Positions 55,419 to 64,000 of a stretch of DNA of 64,000 nt are shown piece after piece. Position 1 is the first letter of the stretch, and the number at the start of each line of letters is the position of its first letter. Origin of the DNA: Notolepis coatsorum (lineage: Eukaryota > Chordata > Actinopteri > Aulopiformes > Paralepididae); the NCBI GenBank assembly GCA_963971535.1, contig OZ020589.1, positions 86,813,796 through 86,877,795 on the forward strand. The letters run 5' to 3'. Below the pieces are notes generated by a model. It did no database searches, was not told the DNA's origin, and was given only the letters and a program-made list of their open reading frames with translations. The translations under genes were made by a program, and so were the position numbers.

Positions 55419-56884
55419 TAGGGGTGCACCGATATATCGGTCGGGTATCGGTATCGGCCGATAAGTGCCTTGTTGACTGCTATCGGCCTATCGGCCGATA
55501 AGCTCAAATGTGCCGATAGCAGTCGCCGATAACTAACCATCCATTTGTGTAGCGTCAAAAGGCAAAAAAAAAAAATTCACTCGCGTCCCCCCCACACACA
55601 CACAAGCTACTGCATCAAAGTTACTATTTATGATTAACAAGGCATTCGTTTTGTGGCATTAACGTTATATAGTTAGTGTTACACGGACAATAACATCAGC
55701 ATATTATTATTAGCCATAGCAGCAAGGCATTACTCCGAGTCCGTTCATAGCCGGGAGGCAGAAGACTAACGTTACTGGTGAAAATGTGATTTACGTTGGA
55801 ATACTCCTTTGCCAACTTGCTGTACTTTGCTTGCAGGTCTGCAGCCATTATTACTGGATTAAGAATAGCCCCAACTTTAGCCAACGTAACGTTATGGCTA
55901 AACCTTTAACATTAGTTAACCCTAGCTTTCGGTTAGCTGTTCAATGTTAATAACACAACCAAGCGAATCCATCAGAGCTCCCCATCAACACCGCTCTGTC
56001 GGGAGGATGGCATTTAAGAAAGTATCTGCTGTTAAAATGACACAAACATTCGTTTTGTGGCATTAATGTTATTATAGTTAGTTACACGTTCAATTACATC
56101 AGCATAGTATTTACCCGAAGATAGCAAGCAAGCCGTGCATAGCTCGGTTACATTCCGTTGCTCATTCCGTACCCAACTACACATTCTGCAATCTGTTAAT
56201 AAAGTTTTCAACCAGACAAATGTATAGAAAGGCTTTGTTTTATTATAAAATTTGTTGCAGTAAAATCATTGTGTCTCGTTTGGCCATCCTGTGGAGCGCG
56301 CTGGTCGGCGGGCACTGCCGGGCAGCTAACGTATTAGCTTGTTGTGGTTCTAAGTTTGACTCGCATTCTCGCAAGCAGAAGCAGATCAATGGCGGCATGC
56401 CCCGAAGTAGAAAAATGAATAAACGCTTGGTGGTAAGCAGGAGGTGGGTGCTAGCGGTGTGGCGTAATTGGCCGAATCGACTGTCAATCAAAATGGTTCC
56501 ATTGCATTGGTTGAAAGCTCTGGTTGAGAGAATAGTATCCCGCTGCAGGCCGCCAGAATGGTTCCATTGCATTGGTTGAAAGCTCTGGTTGAGAAAATAG
56601 TATCCCTCTGCAGGCCGCCAGATGATACTGGGAGAGGGATCAGTGATACCATAAACATATTTCTTGATGTTTCCTTTTTTAAGTAAGTAAAGAGGCCTAC
56701 AAATACACATACAAATATACAGTAGTTTCATTAAAAAAATTAAAAAAAAATTAAAAAAAAATTAAAAAAAAAATTAAAAATACTTATTTTTTGCCACAAT
56801 TATCGGTATCGGTATCGGCCGATTGTGTTAGTTGAACAATCGGTATCGGTATCGGTGGCCAATTTTCATATCGGTGCACCCCTA
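55419..56884. mobile_element. hAT-type element (TAGGGGTGCACCGATA ends) with captured exon
   Basis: 8-bp target duplication ATGGGTAC at 55411-55418 and 56885-56892. Ends TAGGGGTGCACCGATA and TATCGGTGCACCCCTA. Dense TATCGG/CCGATA subterminal steps. 62662-63652 is a shorter, inverted relative. It carries the ppp1r21-like segment (55700-56030), flanked by two copies of CATTCGTTTTGTGGCATTAA (about 55645 and 56047). Confidence 0.92.
55696..56035 (-). pseudogene. ppp1r21: Captured ppp1r21-like first exon, copy 1
   Basis: On the minus strand, ATG 55848-55846 starts MAADLQAKYSKLAKEYSN, which closely resembles the N-terminus of PPP1R21 (KLRAQ-motif protein, a coiled-coil endosomal and phosphatase-1-associated factor). 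Identity then stops at a GTAAAT donor-like step (AAC|GTAAAT), where exon 1 of that gene is expected to end, and intron-like sequence follows. About 150 bases before the ATG look like 5' flank/UTR and match the copy at 61.7 kb. Only about 18 codons are present, so it cannot make the protein. The identification is from memory of the family; other short coiled-coil N-termini could look alike. Confidence 0.55.
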
Positions 56885-58072
56885 ATGGGTACAGTACAGT
56901 TCAATACATACAATTGTTAAGGGGATGCAGACCAGAGAAAGACTTTCGTCTTGTTTACATCAGGGTCCCCCATTTTCAATTCATCATAACATATTGGAGT
57001 GTGGAGGAAGTAGACAAGGCATTAAGCAAACAGGACTGAAATGGGGGACCCTGATGTAAACAAGACTAAAGTCCTTCTCTGGTCTGCATCCCCTTAACAA
57101 TTGTGTGTATTGAGCTGTACTGTATTGTACCCATTCTGCAATCTGTTAATAAAGTTTTCAATTAATCAATCAATACTGGGTTGGGCAGTGAAAGAACCAA
57201 GCATTTCACTGTAATGTAATAGCTAAATAAAACAACTTGAACTTGACTTGTTACATTTGCACTCTGGTTGTATGCCAAATGTATTCTGGTTGTACTGTAC
57301 TTGTGCTGTAAGATGACAATACATTGGAACCGAATCGACAACGCTAGGGGTTCAGCAGGTGTGTTCTGAATGCCAAATATGACAACATCACCGTTGTGAA
57401 GGGCATATGGGCGAGTGGTGATATGGGGGGAACCCCGGTAATAATAAAATGTCACTCGGCTGCATTTAAGCAAAGCCGCTCAGTATAGTCGTCCACTATG
57501 TTGAATGCGCGTTATGGTAGCTTGTTACATGCTAGGTAGCTAGCCGGCTAATGCTGGTTGACTTGTCATTCTCATCCGACTCGAAGGAGACGCGTCGCGT
57601 GCTGTTGTTCGCCCCCATGTCAGACCGCACCGATATCCGAAAGCGACGACTCACTCTACATGCAATTATTTTCATCCACTCATGTGTTTTTGTAAGTTTG
57701 TCTACGTTGTCAAGCCGGCTGCCGGTGGCAGGAGTTTGTAGCTCTGCGCGCAGTGGTCTGTCCACTTCCCCTAGATGGGCGGCATCTTCTAGAAAACGAG
57801 TGTTCATTGGAGGAGCTTAGAGCGCATCTGTACAACGATGATGTTCATTGGTTATGGTCTGATTATTATGTGGCGCAAATGGGAGGAATCCAAGGGGGGA
57901 GTCAGAGTTCGGCTTGTGCCAGTGAGCGAATCAGCAGATTGCAGAATGATTTTTTTGTTTTGTTTTGTAATTACTAGTACTCGCCAGACTGGCGAGTGCT
58001 CTTCATGAATTACTCGCCAAACGTAAAAAATACTCGCAATTGGCGAGTAAAGTGGCCTAATTTCCTCCCCTG

Positions 58073-58325
58073 TACACATGTTATCTAGCAGGGCTTTCCC
58101 CAGGAATACTGTAATACACATGTTGTCTAGCAGGGCTTTCCCCAGGAATACTGTAATACACATGTTATCTAACAGGACTTTCCCCAGGAATACTGTAATA
58201 CACATGTTATCTACTATCTAGCAGGGCTTTCCCCAGGAATACTGTAATACACATGTTATCTAACAGGGCTTTCCCCAGGAATACTGTAATACACATGTTA
58301 TCTAGCAGGGCTTTCCCCAGGATTT
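58073..58325. repeat. 42-bp minisatellite, right part
   Basis: Resumes exactly after the target duplication of the 3.26-kb element; same unit as 54470-54810. Confidence 0.93.
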
Positions 58326-58464
58326 TCAAACAAGATGGTGCTGACTGAGTCACAACTAAGGGGTGGTACAGCAAATGGCTTTTTTTGCAGTGAAGAAAGA
58401 AATGTTCTGTAATTTTATGCAACTTAAAAACATAATTTCAACAAAATAGCAAACATAAGGGTAA

Positions 58465-59428
58465 AGTCCAACGCACACAGCGGGTGATTTTTGCCAGGCG
58501 ACCGACTTTTTTAGCAATTCGACGACAGAATTCTATCACTGCCATTGTTATGAATGAGACAACCCACACAGCAGGAGATTTTCGAGCGACGATCGTGCAG
58601 CAACTTCTGTCGCCTGGCTAATATCGCCTCAATCCTATTTTTTTGAGACGACGGCAGGCGACACAGCAAGGACAATGAGGAAATATTATGACTTCTACTG
58701 GTGTATCATTTGTACACCATTAATTTATCAATACATTCATTGATCAGTAACCTACGTATTACCATGCTACTTATGTTAATTATTATTAACAGGAACAATT
58801 TTAATAAATAACGTTAGTTGGAGAAGATATAGTGGCCACTTGTCATTAACTAATACATTGACAATGCGCCATGATGGACCTACTAGATGTTTTTATACTC
58901 GGGTAACAAAAGAAGTTGTAGATGTTGACAGAGTTTAATGTCCAGGCTGCAGCTGATGTAGTTTATAAGGTTTATTGTCCAAAGAAAATGATGGTTGAGA
59001 ACAGAACAGCGTCTTCCGTGAAAAAACGTTCTCTCTCAGCATGCGCATAACAAGTTTGTCCAATCGGTGGTAGTGAACGTATTGTAGTTGTAGCGATCAG
59101 TCATGCAGTAATAGTAATGTCAGGTAGAATGAGGAGAGGTTGTATTCGTATGGTGGTTTCATTCCAGCTCAATATAATATGGGTTTTACAGGTTCATACT
59201 TCCCAGTTCCCACAACACAGCTAACTGCTAATACGCTCGCTTCATGACAACCTAACATCCGGTCCGTCCTCTCATATCTCCCGGCCGGGGAAACAACACC
59301 CGCAGCTAAACAGAGCGACACATATAGCTTATATTACCTGAACGGTTGTGTATGGTGTGGGGTGCTAAGCGAGCGACAGCCGATCGCATCGCCAGGCGAC
59401 GTCGCTCGCCTGTCGTGTGCTTTGGACT
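58465..59428. mobile_element. PIF/Harbinger-like non-autonomous element
   Basis: 3-bp target duplication TAA at 58462-58464 and 59429-59431. Ends AGTCCAACGCACACAGC and GTCGTGTGCTTTGGACT (inverted, 14 of 17). Inside, CAGGCGAC/GTCGCCTG steps recur. No transposase. A 3-bp TSD is weak evidence on its own. Confidence 0.6.
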
Positions 59429-59475
59429 TAAGTTCCAAAAAAGTTGTACAATAGTTTGATGTTAATCTCGAAAAT

Positions 59476-59477
<2 letters not shown>

Positions 59478-59562
<85 letters not shown>
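59478..59562. repeat. (CA)n microsatellite
   Basis: A pure CA run of about 85 bp. Confidence 0.97.
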
Positions 59563-59564
<2 letters not shown>

Positions 59565-59602
59565 GGAATAGAGGACTGAGCATGATCAATCATGTATTAG
59601 AC

Positions 59603-59985
59603 CAGTGGTTCCCAAACCTTTTCAATCCGGCCCCACTTGGGTAGTTGGAAATATGTTCGAGCCCCACCTAACCTGGTCCCCACCTAGATGTAAGCTAGAA
59701 TAAATTTGATGCTACAAACATACCATTTCCTCTACTACTTTAAAAATGTAGTTGTTGTAGGCCTACAGTAGGATAGATTTATTTTCATTCAAATAATAAT
59801 AATTGTGGCAAAACGTATATTTAGGCTTCTGAATGTGCTCTGTATAAAGAATAACACATGACAGTCAGTTCATTTTTGTTGACATTGGCATTTATCAGTT
59901 TTGGTAGGCTAAATTAACATTATTATTCTTTTCTTTTCGTGCCCCACCTGCAGTACCTCCGTGGCCCACACATTGAGAACCACTG
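59603..59985. mobile_element. hAT-type MITE (CAGTGGTTCCCAAACC ends)
   Basis: Target duplication TATTAGAC (59595-59602) and TATTTGAC (59986-59993), 7 of 8. Ends CAGTGGTTCCCAAACC and TTGAGAACCACTG. Contains GGCCCCAC/GCCCCACC motifs typical of this widespread group. Confidence 0.88.
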
Positions 59986-60053
59986 TATTTGACAATGATG
60001 TGTCTGTTTCTAAGCTGCCCCAAGCTTTCACTGACGGAAAAAGAAGCTGAGGT

Positions 60054-60424
60054 CTGTTCTGTCTCGCAGGGAGTTTTGTTCTGTGTTGCAGGGAGTTTTG
60101 TTCTGTGTTGCAGGGAGTTTGTTCTGTGTTGCAGGGAGTTTTGTTCTGTCTCGCAGGGAGTTTTGTTCTGTGTTGCAGGGAGTTTGTTCTGTCTCGCAGG
60201 GAGTTTTGTTCTGTGTTGCAGGGAGTTTGTTCTGTGTTGCAGGGAGTTTTGTTCTGTCTCGCAGGGAGTTTTGTTCTGTGTTGCAGGGAGTTTGTTCTGT
60301 GTTGCAGGGAGTTTGTTCTGTGTTGCAGGGAGTTTTGTTCTGTCTCGCAGGGAGTTTTGTTCTGTGTTGCAGGGAGTTTTGTTCTGTGTTGCAGGGAGTT
60401 TTGTTCTGTCTCGCAGGGAGTTTG
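60054..60424. repeat. 20-21 bp minisatellite
   Basis: About 18 units of GTTCTGTGTTGCAGGGAGTT, with a TCTCGCAG variant interspersed. Long open frames on both strands come from the repeat. Confidence 0.95.
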
Positions 60425-60429
60425 GCGAG

Positions 60430-61515
60430 TGAGACTGAGAGGTCTGTCCGCCATGTGGCGGGCAATCAAATAGTCATGTGAAAACCGATAGAAAATCATA
60501 ATCCAATTCTTAACACAGACATGCAGCGCACTGCTCCTCCTACTCCTCCTGCCCCTCCCGCACCCATGTAAACAGAGGCTATTGCCTTGGACAGTCACCG
60601 TGATGTTAGTCAGTGGGACCTCCGTGAGCTAACGTTAGCTACCGTTACAAAATGACCCAGTCAACTATTCACTTTTAGTTTAATACATGAGGCATTGTGT
60701 AACGTTATCCAGCCAGCTAGCTACTGATAGCTCCTGATATCAACAAATGCTCCAGCAATAGTCTAGTGCATAATACCTCCATTGGCTAGGTAGCTCACGT
60801 TAGCTCACTAGTCACTACGAAATGTCCCAGTAAACTAAATAGTTCACTGAGGCGTTGTCTTAACGTTATCTAGCAGTAGCTACAGATAGCTCCTGATATC
60901 AATGTCTTATAACATGCGTATTCGAGCCCCTGGCTTCCATCGCATGAGGGCATGCTGAATAGGGCCCAGCTGCAGCGCCGGAGAATCCTTGCATGCTGAA
61001 TGTAGAGTATAGGGTCCAGCTGCAGCGCCGGAGAATCCTTGCTAGAGCTGGAGGCTACTCGAGTATACACACAGACAGTGGAGCTGTTTGCAGATAGCGA
61101 GCATTTTGACTTGTTGCGTGGTGGCGATGTCTCGCAGATAATACAACTACAAGTATGATTATATAATATATATATTTTATTAAAGAAAAATGTAAAAAAA
61201 AATTGGCTGGTAAGAAATATGCTTGGCGGGTAGATTTTTTTTTTTTACATCAATCAACCAGAGTATTCCTCTTGAGTGCTACCGTAACAACCATCTAACG
61301 CAATTAACAAGTCTTGAGTCCTCGTCTGCATGCTTTCAAAATGTCAGCGATGCGGCCAGCACTGACACAGGCCCAAGGTTTCACATGAACATGCTTTAGT
61401 TTATTACGTTTATTTGAATAGGGACAGTGCACATTATTCAACAGTAATGACAGAGTACCACCACTGTAAATATGGCAGTGTTGCTGGGTAGCTAGTTTTC
61501 AACTGTACTCCCTAG
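60430..61515. other. Non-coding, with local duplications
   Basis: An imperfect duplication of about 180 bp (AAAATGACCCAGTCAACT at 60650 against GAAATGTCCCAGTAAACT at 60820, both ending ATAGCTCCTGATATCAA) and a duplication of about 75 bp (CCAGCTGCAGCGCCGGAGAA at 60967 and 61017). 61200-61245 has TTGGCTGGTAAGAAATATGC, like the subterminal parts of the 3.26-kb hAT-type element. No gene seen. Confidence 0.6.
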
Positions 61516-62596
61516 TAGAGTTGTTCCGATACCGATACCAGTATCGGAAAAGCCGCCGATACTGGCTAAAATGCTGGTATCGGTATCGGCGAGTACCCTC
61601 TAATGCTGCGCTCCGATACCATATGACGTAATTTATCAACAACACTGTGGTCTGGTGAGTAAGCATTATAAAACAAACGGGTGCTTAATCGATTAAAGTG
61701 TCAATGCCATTTGTCATTTTAACAGCAGATACTTTCTTAAATGTCATCGTCCCGACAGAGCGGTGTTGACGGGGAGCTCATGGGTTCGATTGGTGGCTGG
61801 TGTTATTAGCATTGAACAGCTAACCGAAAGCTAGCTTTAACATTACCTTGGCTAAAGTTGGGGCTATTCATATAATCCAGCAATAATGGCTGCAGACCTG
61901 CAAGCAAAGTACAGCAAGTTGGCAAAGGAGTATTCGTTAAATCACAATGTCACCAGTAACGTTACAGTCTTTTCATATACCGGCAGCTCATGCTATGCTA
62001 ACTTAGCTCACGTTGACGTCGACATTGAGACCACCTCGCGTACACAATTAATGACATGTTGCGGACAGCCATATCGGTGACAATGTTTAGCTTTTAGTGC
62101 CAAATGATAAGAGTCTGAGGCGGAGTCTCAAAAGAGAATGTTGAATATTTATTGTGCAAAAATCACAACAGATCCGACTGCTACTGAAACGGAGCCTTGT
62201 AATGTAGACAGACTGAGTAGGGTATATCTGCAGAGCCAGTGGGTAGCGAGTGCAGCAACGTATAATGTCCGTGTGGATCATTGGAGTAGGGTATATCTGC
62301 AGTGCTGAAGCCCCATACTCATTGATTAATGATACTAATACAAATCTATACAATCACCTGTTGTTGAATAAATACCACTACTTTCTAGTTATTACTAAAA
62401 AACAGTATATATAAAACAGTATTTGTTAAAAAAAATATATATATATATATATTTATAAAGAAATTATATAATATCGTTTTTTTATTTTTATTTTTTTTAT
62501 GCACTGGTATCGGATAAGTATCGGTATCGACCGATACCCAAATCTTAGGTATCGGAATCGGATCGGAAAGGAAAAAATGGTATCGGAACATCTCTA
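61516..62596. mobile_element. hAT-type element (TAGAGTTGTTCCGATACC ends) with captured exon
   Basis: 8-bp target duplication CTCCCTAG at 61508-61515 and 62597-62604. Ends TAGAGTTGTTCCGATACC and GGTATCGGAACATCTCTA. Subterminal GGTATCGGTATCGG steps. Carries the ppp1r21-like segment at 61704-62000. 1,081 bp. Confidence 0.92.
61704..62000 (+). pseudogene. ppp1r21: Captured ppp1r21-like first exon, copy 2
   Basis: ATG 61886 starts MAADLQAKYSKLAKEYS, then a 4-base deletion relative to copy 1 removes the exon end, leaving GTTAAATCAC intron-like sequence. Shared flanks on both sides (TAACAGCAGATACTTTCTTA upstream, CACCAGTAACGTTA downstream) show that the captured piece is longer than the exon. Element ends differ from copy 1, so the segment moved between hAT families or was captured by a common ancestor. 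Confidence 0.55.
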
Positions 62597-62661
62597 CTCC
62601 CTAGGCAAGATGTTAGATGCCAGGTACAAACAGAATAGATAGACATTGTATACATTTTAAG

Positions 62662-63652
62662 TAGGGATGCAAAAAAAATTTGCCACCGATACCGATTGTT
62701 CAACTAACACAATCGGCCGATACCGATATTTGTGGCAAAAAAAATTGTTTAAATTATAATTTCTTTTTTGTAATTTTTTTTTTTTTATGAAACTACTGTA
62801 TATTTGTGTTACAAATTGTGCTCACCGATATGAACATAGGCCTCTTTACTTACTTAAAAAAAGGAAACATCAAGAAATAGCACTATCTCTCTCCCAGTAT
62901 GGTCTGCCGGGCTGCAGCTAGATACTAGTTCTCCCAGTATGGGCTGCAGCTGGATACTATTGTCTCAACCAGAGCTATCAACCAATGAAATTTTGATTGA
63001 CAGTCGATTCTGCCAATTACGTCACACACCGCTTGCACCCGCCTCTGCTGTTACCACCAATCGGCAAGCGCGTATACATTTTTTACTTCCGCTTTTGTCC
63101 GCCATTGATTTTGACGAGAGGTTTTCTACAACAACAACAAAGCGCGGCCGACGTTTAGCTTTTAGCTCCACAGGATGACTAAATGAGGCATAATGATTTT
63201 ACTGCAACGAATGTTATAATAAAACAAAGCCTTTCTATACATGTGTCTGATTGAAAACTTTATTAACAGATTGCAGAATGGGTAAAACTCAGGGCTCTAT
63301 GAGCAACGGAAGGAACTGAGCTAGTATGAATGCTTGCTACGTTCGGGTAAATAATATGCTGATGTTATTGAACGTGTAACACTAACTATATAACGTTAAT
63401 GCCACAAAACGAATGCATTTGTTAATCATAAGTAGTAACTTTGATGCAGTAGCTTGTGTGTGTGTGGGCCGGGGGCGGCGTTGTGCAGGTCGCGACGCGA
63501 CTGAATTGCCTTTTGACGCGACACAAATTGATGGATATTTATCGGCTACTGCCATCGGCACATTCAAGCTTATCGGCCGATAGGCCGATTGCAGTCAACA
63601 AGGCACTTATCGGCCGATACCGATACCCGACCGATACATCGGTGCACCCCTA
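62662..63652. mobile_element. hAT-type element (TAGGGATGC / GGTGCACCCCTA ends), relative of 55419-56884
   Basis: 8-bp target duplication ATTTTAAG at 62654-62661 and 63653-63660. The right end TATCGG/GGTGCACCCCTA equals the left end of 55419-56884 inverted; the left end (TAGGGATGCAAAAA) is altered. It lacks the ppp1r21-like exon but shares the internal LINE tail (63246-63283) and ACAATCGGCCGATACCGAT. Confidence 0.88.
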
Positions 63653-63760
63653 ATTTTAAGAGCAGAATTTAAACAGTATTTGAATATAACAGCATAGTTA
63701 AAAGTGGTTAAGGCTATAAAATACACAATTTGCTATTGGCAAGGTGGGGAAAATACAAAG

Positions 63761-64000
63761 TAGGGGTGGACGGTATAAACGGTATACGGTATAAATGGTA
63801 TTAATTTGCTCTACGGTATGGATTTTGACTATACCGTGTAACCGGTAGAGCAGCTCTAAAATAGCAATGACGTCATGTAACCACAGCGCGACTATTTCAA
63901 TCGCATTTGCCCCTAAAAATAGATAGAATTAGTCATAGATAATAGATATGTGCAAACTGGAAAAAGTTATTTAGGAGGCTTCGCGCAGTGGGCGTGTCAA
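63761..64000. mobile_element. Left part of another hAT-type element, cut by the window edge
   Basis: Starts TAGGGGTGGACGGTATAAAC with repeated CGGTATA steps. The preceding ATACAAAG (63753-63760) would be the target duplication. The right end is outside the window. Confidence 0.6.

Larger units (their letters stand above)
55383..56998 (-). mobile_element. (TCAA)n LINE 3' tail, split by a hAT-type element
   Basis: Minus-strand tail pieces at 55383-55418 and 56885-56998 join at ATGGGTAC, the target duplication of the hAT-type element between them. Confidence 0.85.
54811..58072. mobile_element. 3.26-kb hAT-type element splitting the 42-bp minisatellite
   Basis: 8-bp target duplication TACACATG at 54803-54810 and 58073-58080. 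Ends CAGGGGAGGAAACTA and TAATTTCCTCCCCTG. Repeated subterminal TACCAGCCAA on the left and ACTCGCCA/TGGCGAGTA on the right. It holds LINE tails at 55106-55260, 55383-55418 with 56885-56998, and 57035-57172, plus a hAT-type element at 55419-56884. 57490-57960 is less AT-rich with open frames, but no transposase motif was recognised. Confidence 0.9.

Noticed and set aside
57532-57977. Transposase fragment inside the 3.26-kb hAT-type element
   Set aside because: Frames of 70-91 codons exist on both strands but no hAT dimerisation or catalytic motif could be recognised.
59989-60598. Overlapping open frames up to 229 codons on both strands
   Set aside because: They come from the 20-21 bp minisatellite at 60054-60424; not conserved protein.

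Overview
The window reads as repeat-rich, non-coding DNA from a ray-finned (probably teleost) fish. Evidence: L2 LINE 3' ends with the usual fish tail, jockey-type LINEs, tRNA-derived SINEs, many hAT-type miniature elements with 8-bp target duplications, Ty3/gypsy and Ty1/copia LTR elements, a piggyBac-type element with TTAA sites, long (CA)n, (CT)n and (TA)n arrays, and one exon resembling the first coding exon of fish C2H2 zinc-finger genes. There is no bacterial-style gene organisation. No intact host gene is complete inside the window.

Layout. 1-1.66 kb: GC-rich minisatellites of 89/90, 68/104 and 54 bp. 1.66-2.6 kb: an LTR-like dispersed repeat, with a second copy at 34.6-35.6 kb. 5.28-10.2 kb: a young, internally deleted gypsy element (minus strand) with a SCAN-like Gag, TSD TGGCC and near-identical LTRs. 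10.67-23.23 kb: a roughly 3-kb tandem segmental duplication. The left copy has since received a LINE, a 669-bp element with 10-bp TSD, and a 4.1-kb non-autonomous LTR element. The right copy keeps all three empty sites. 23.9-25.5 kb: an L2 LINE and a purine-rich array. 25.5-34.6 kb: hAT-type elements, a telomere-like minisatellite, a SINE, and a long mosaic with an exon-like open frame. 35.8-40.0 kb: one jockey-type LINE split by a piggyBac-type element, a SINE, a solo LTR and a palindromic element, and ended by a copia element (40.04-44.47 kb). 44.7-45.5 kb: a solo LTR with an L2 fragment inside. 45.6-48.6 kb: a GGGCCCTCATT element carrying a LINE. 48.8-50.0 kb: tails of a second LINE family. 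50.2-53.1 kb: a hAT-type element containing a palindromic element, which contains another hAT-type element. 53.68-53.84 kb: the zinc-finger first exon. 53.85 kb to the end: its presumed intron, filled with minisatellites and nested hAT-type elements.

The parts relate mainly by nesting. Insertion boundaries are unusually well fixed, because many elements show exact target duplications and several have an empty-site copy elsewhere in the window. The most notable biology is gene-fragment capture. Two hAT-type elements with different terminal repeats both carry what looks like the 5' UTR, first coding exon and start of intron 1 of a ppp1r21-like gene. Other points: a copia element whose primer-binding site matches the anticodon arm of initiator tRNA-Met, and non-autonomous LTR elements that keep complete LTR, PPT and TSD structure but have lost their pol domains. 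All matches were read by eye. Percent identities and family names from databases were not computed.
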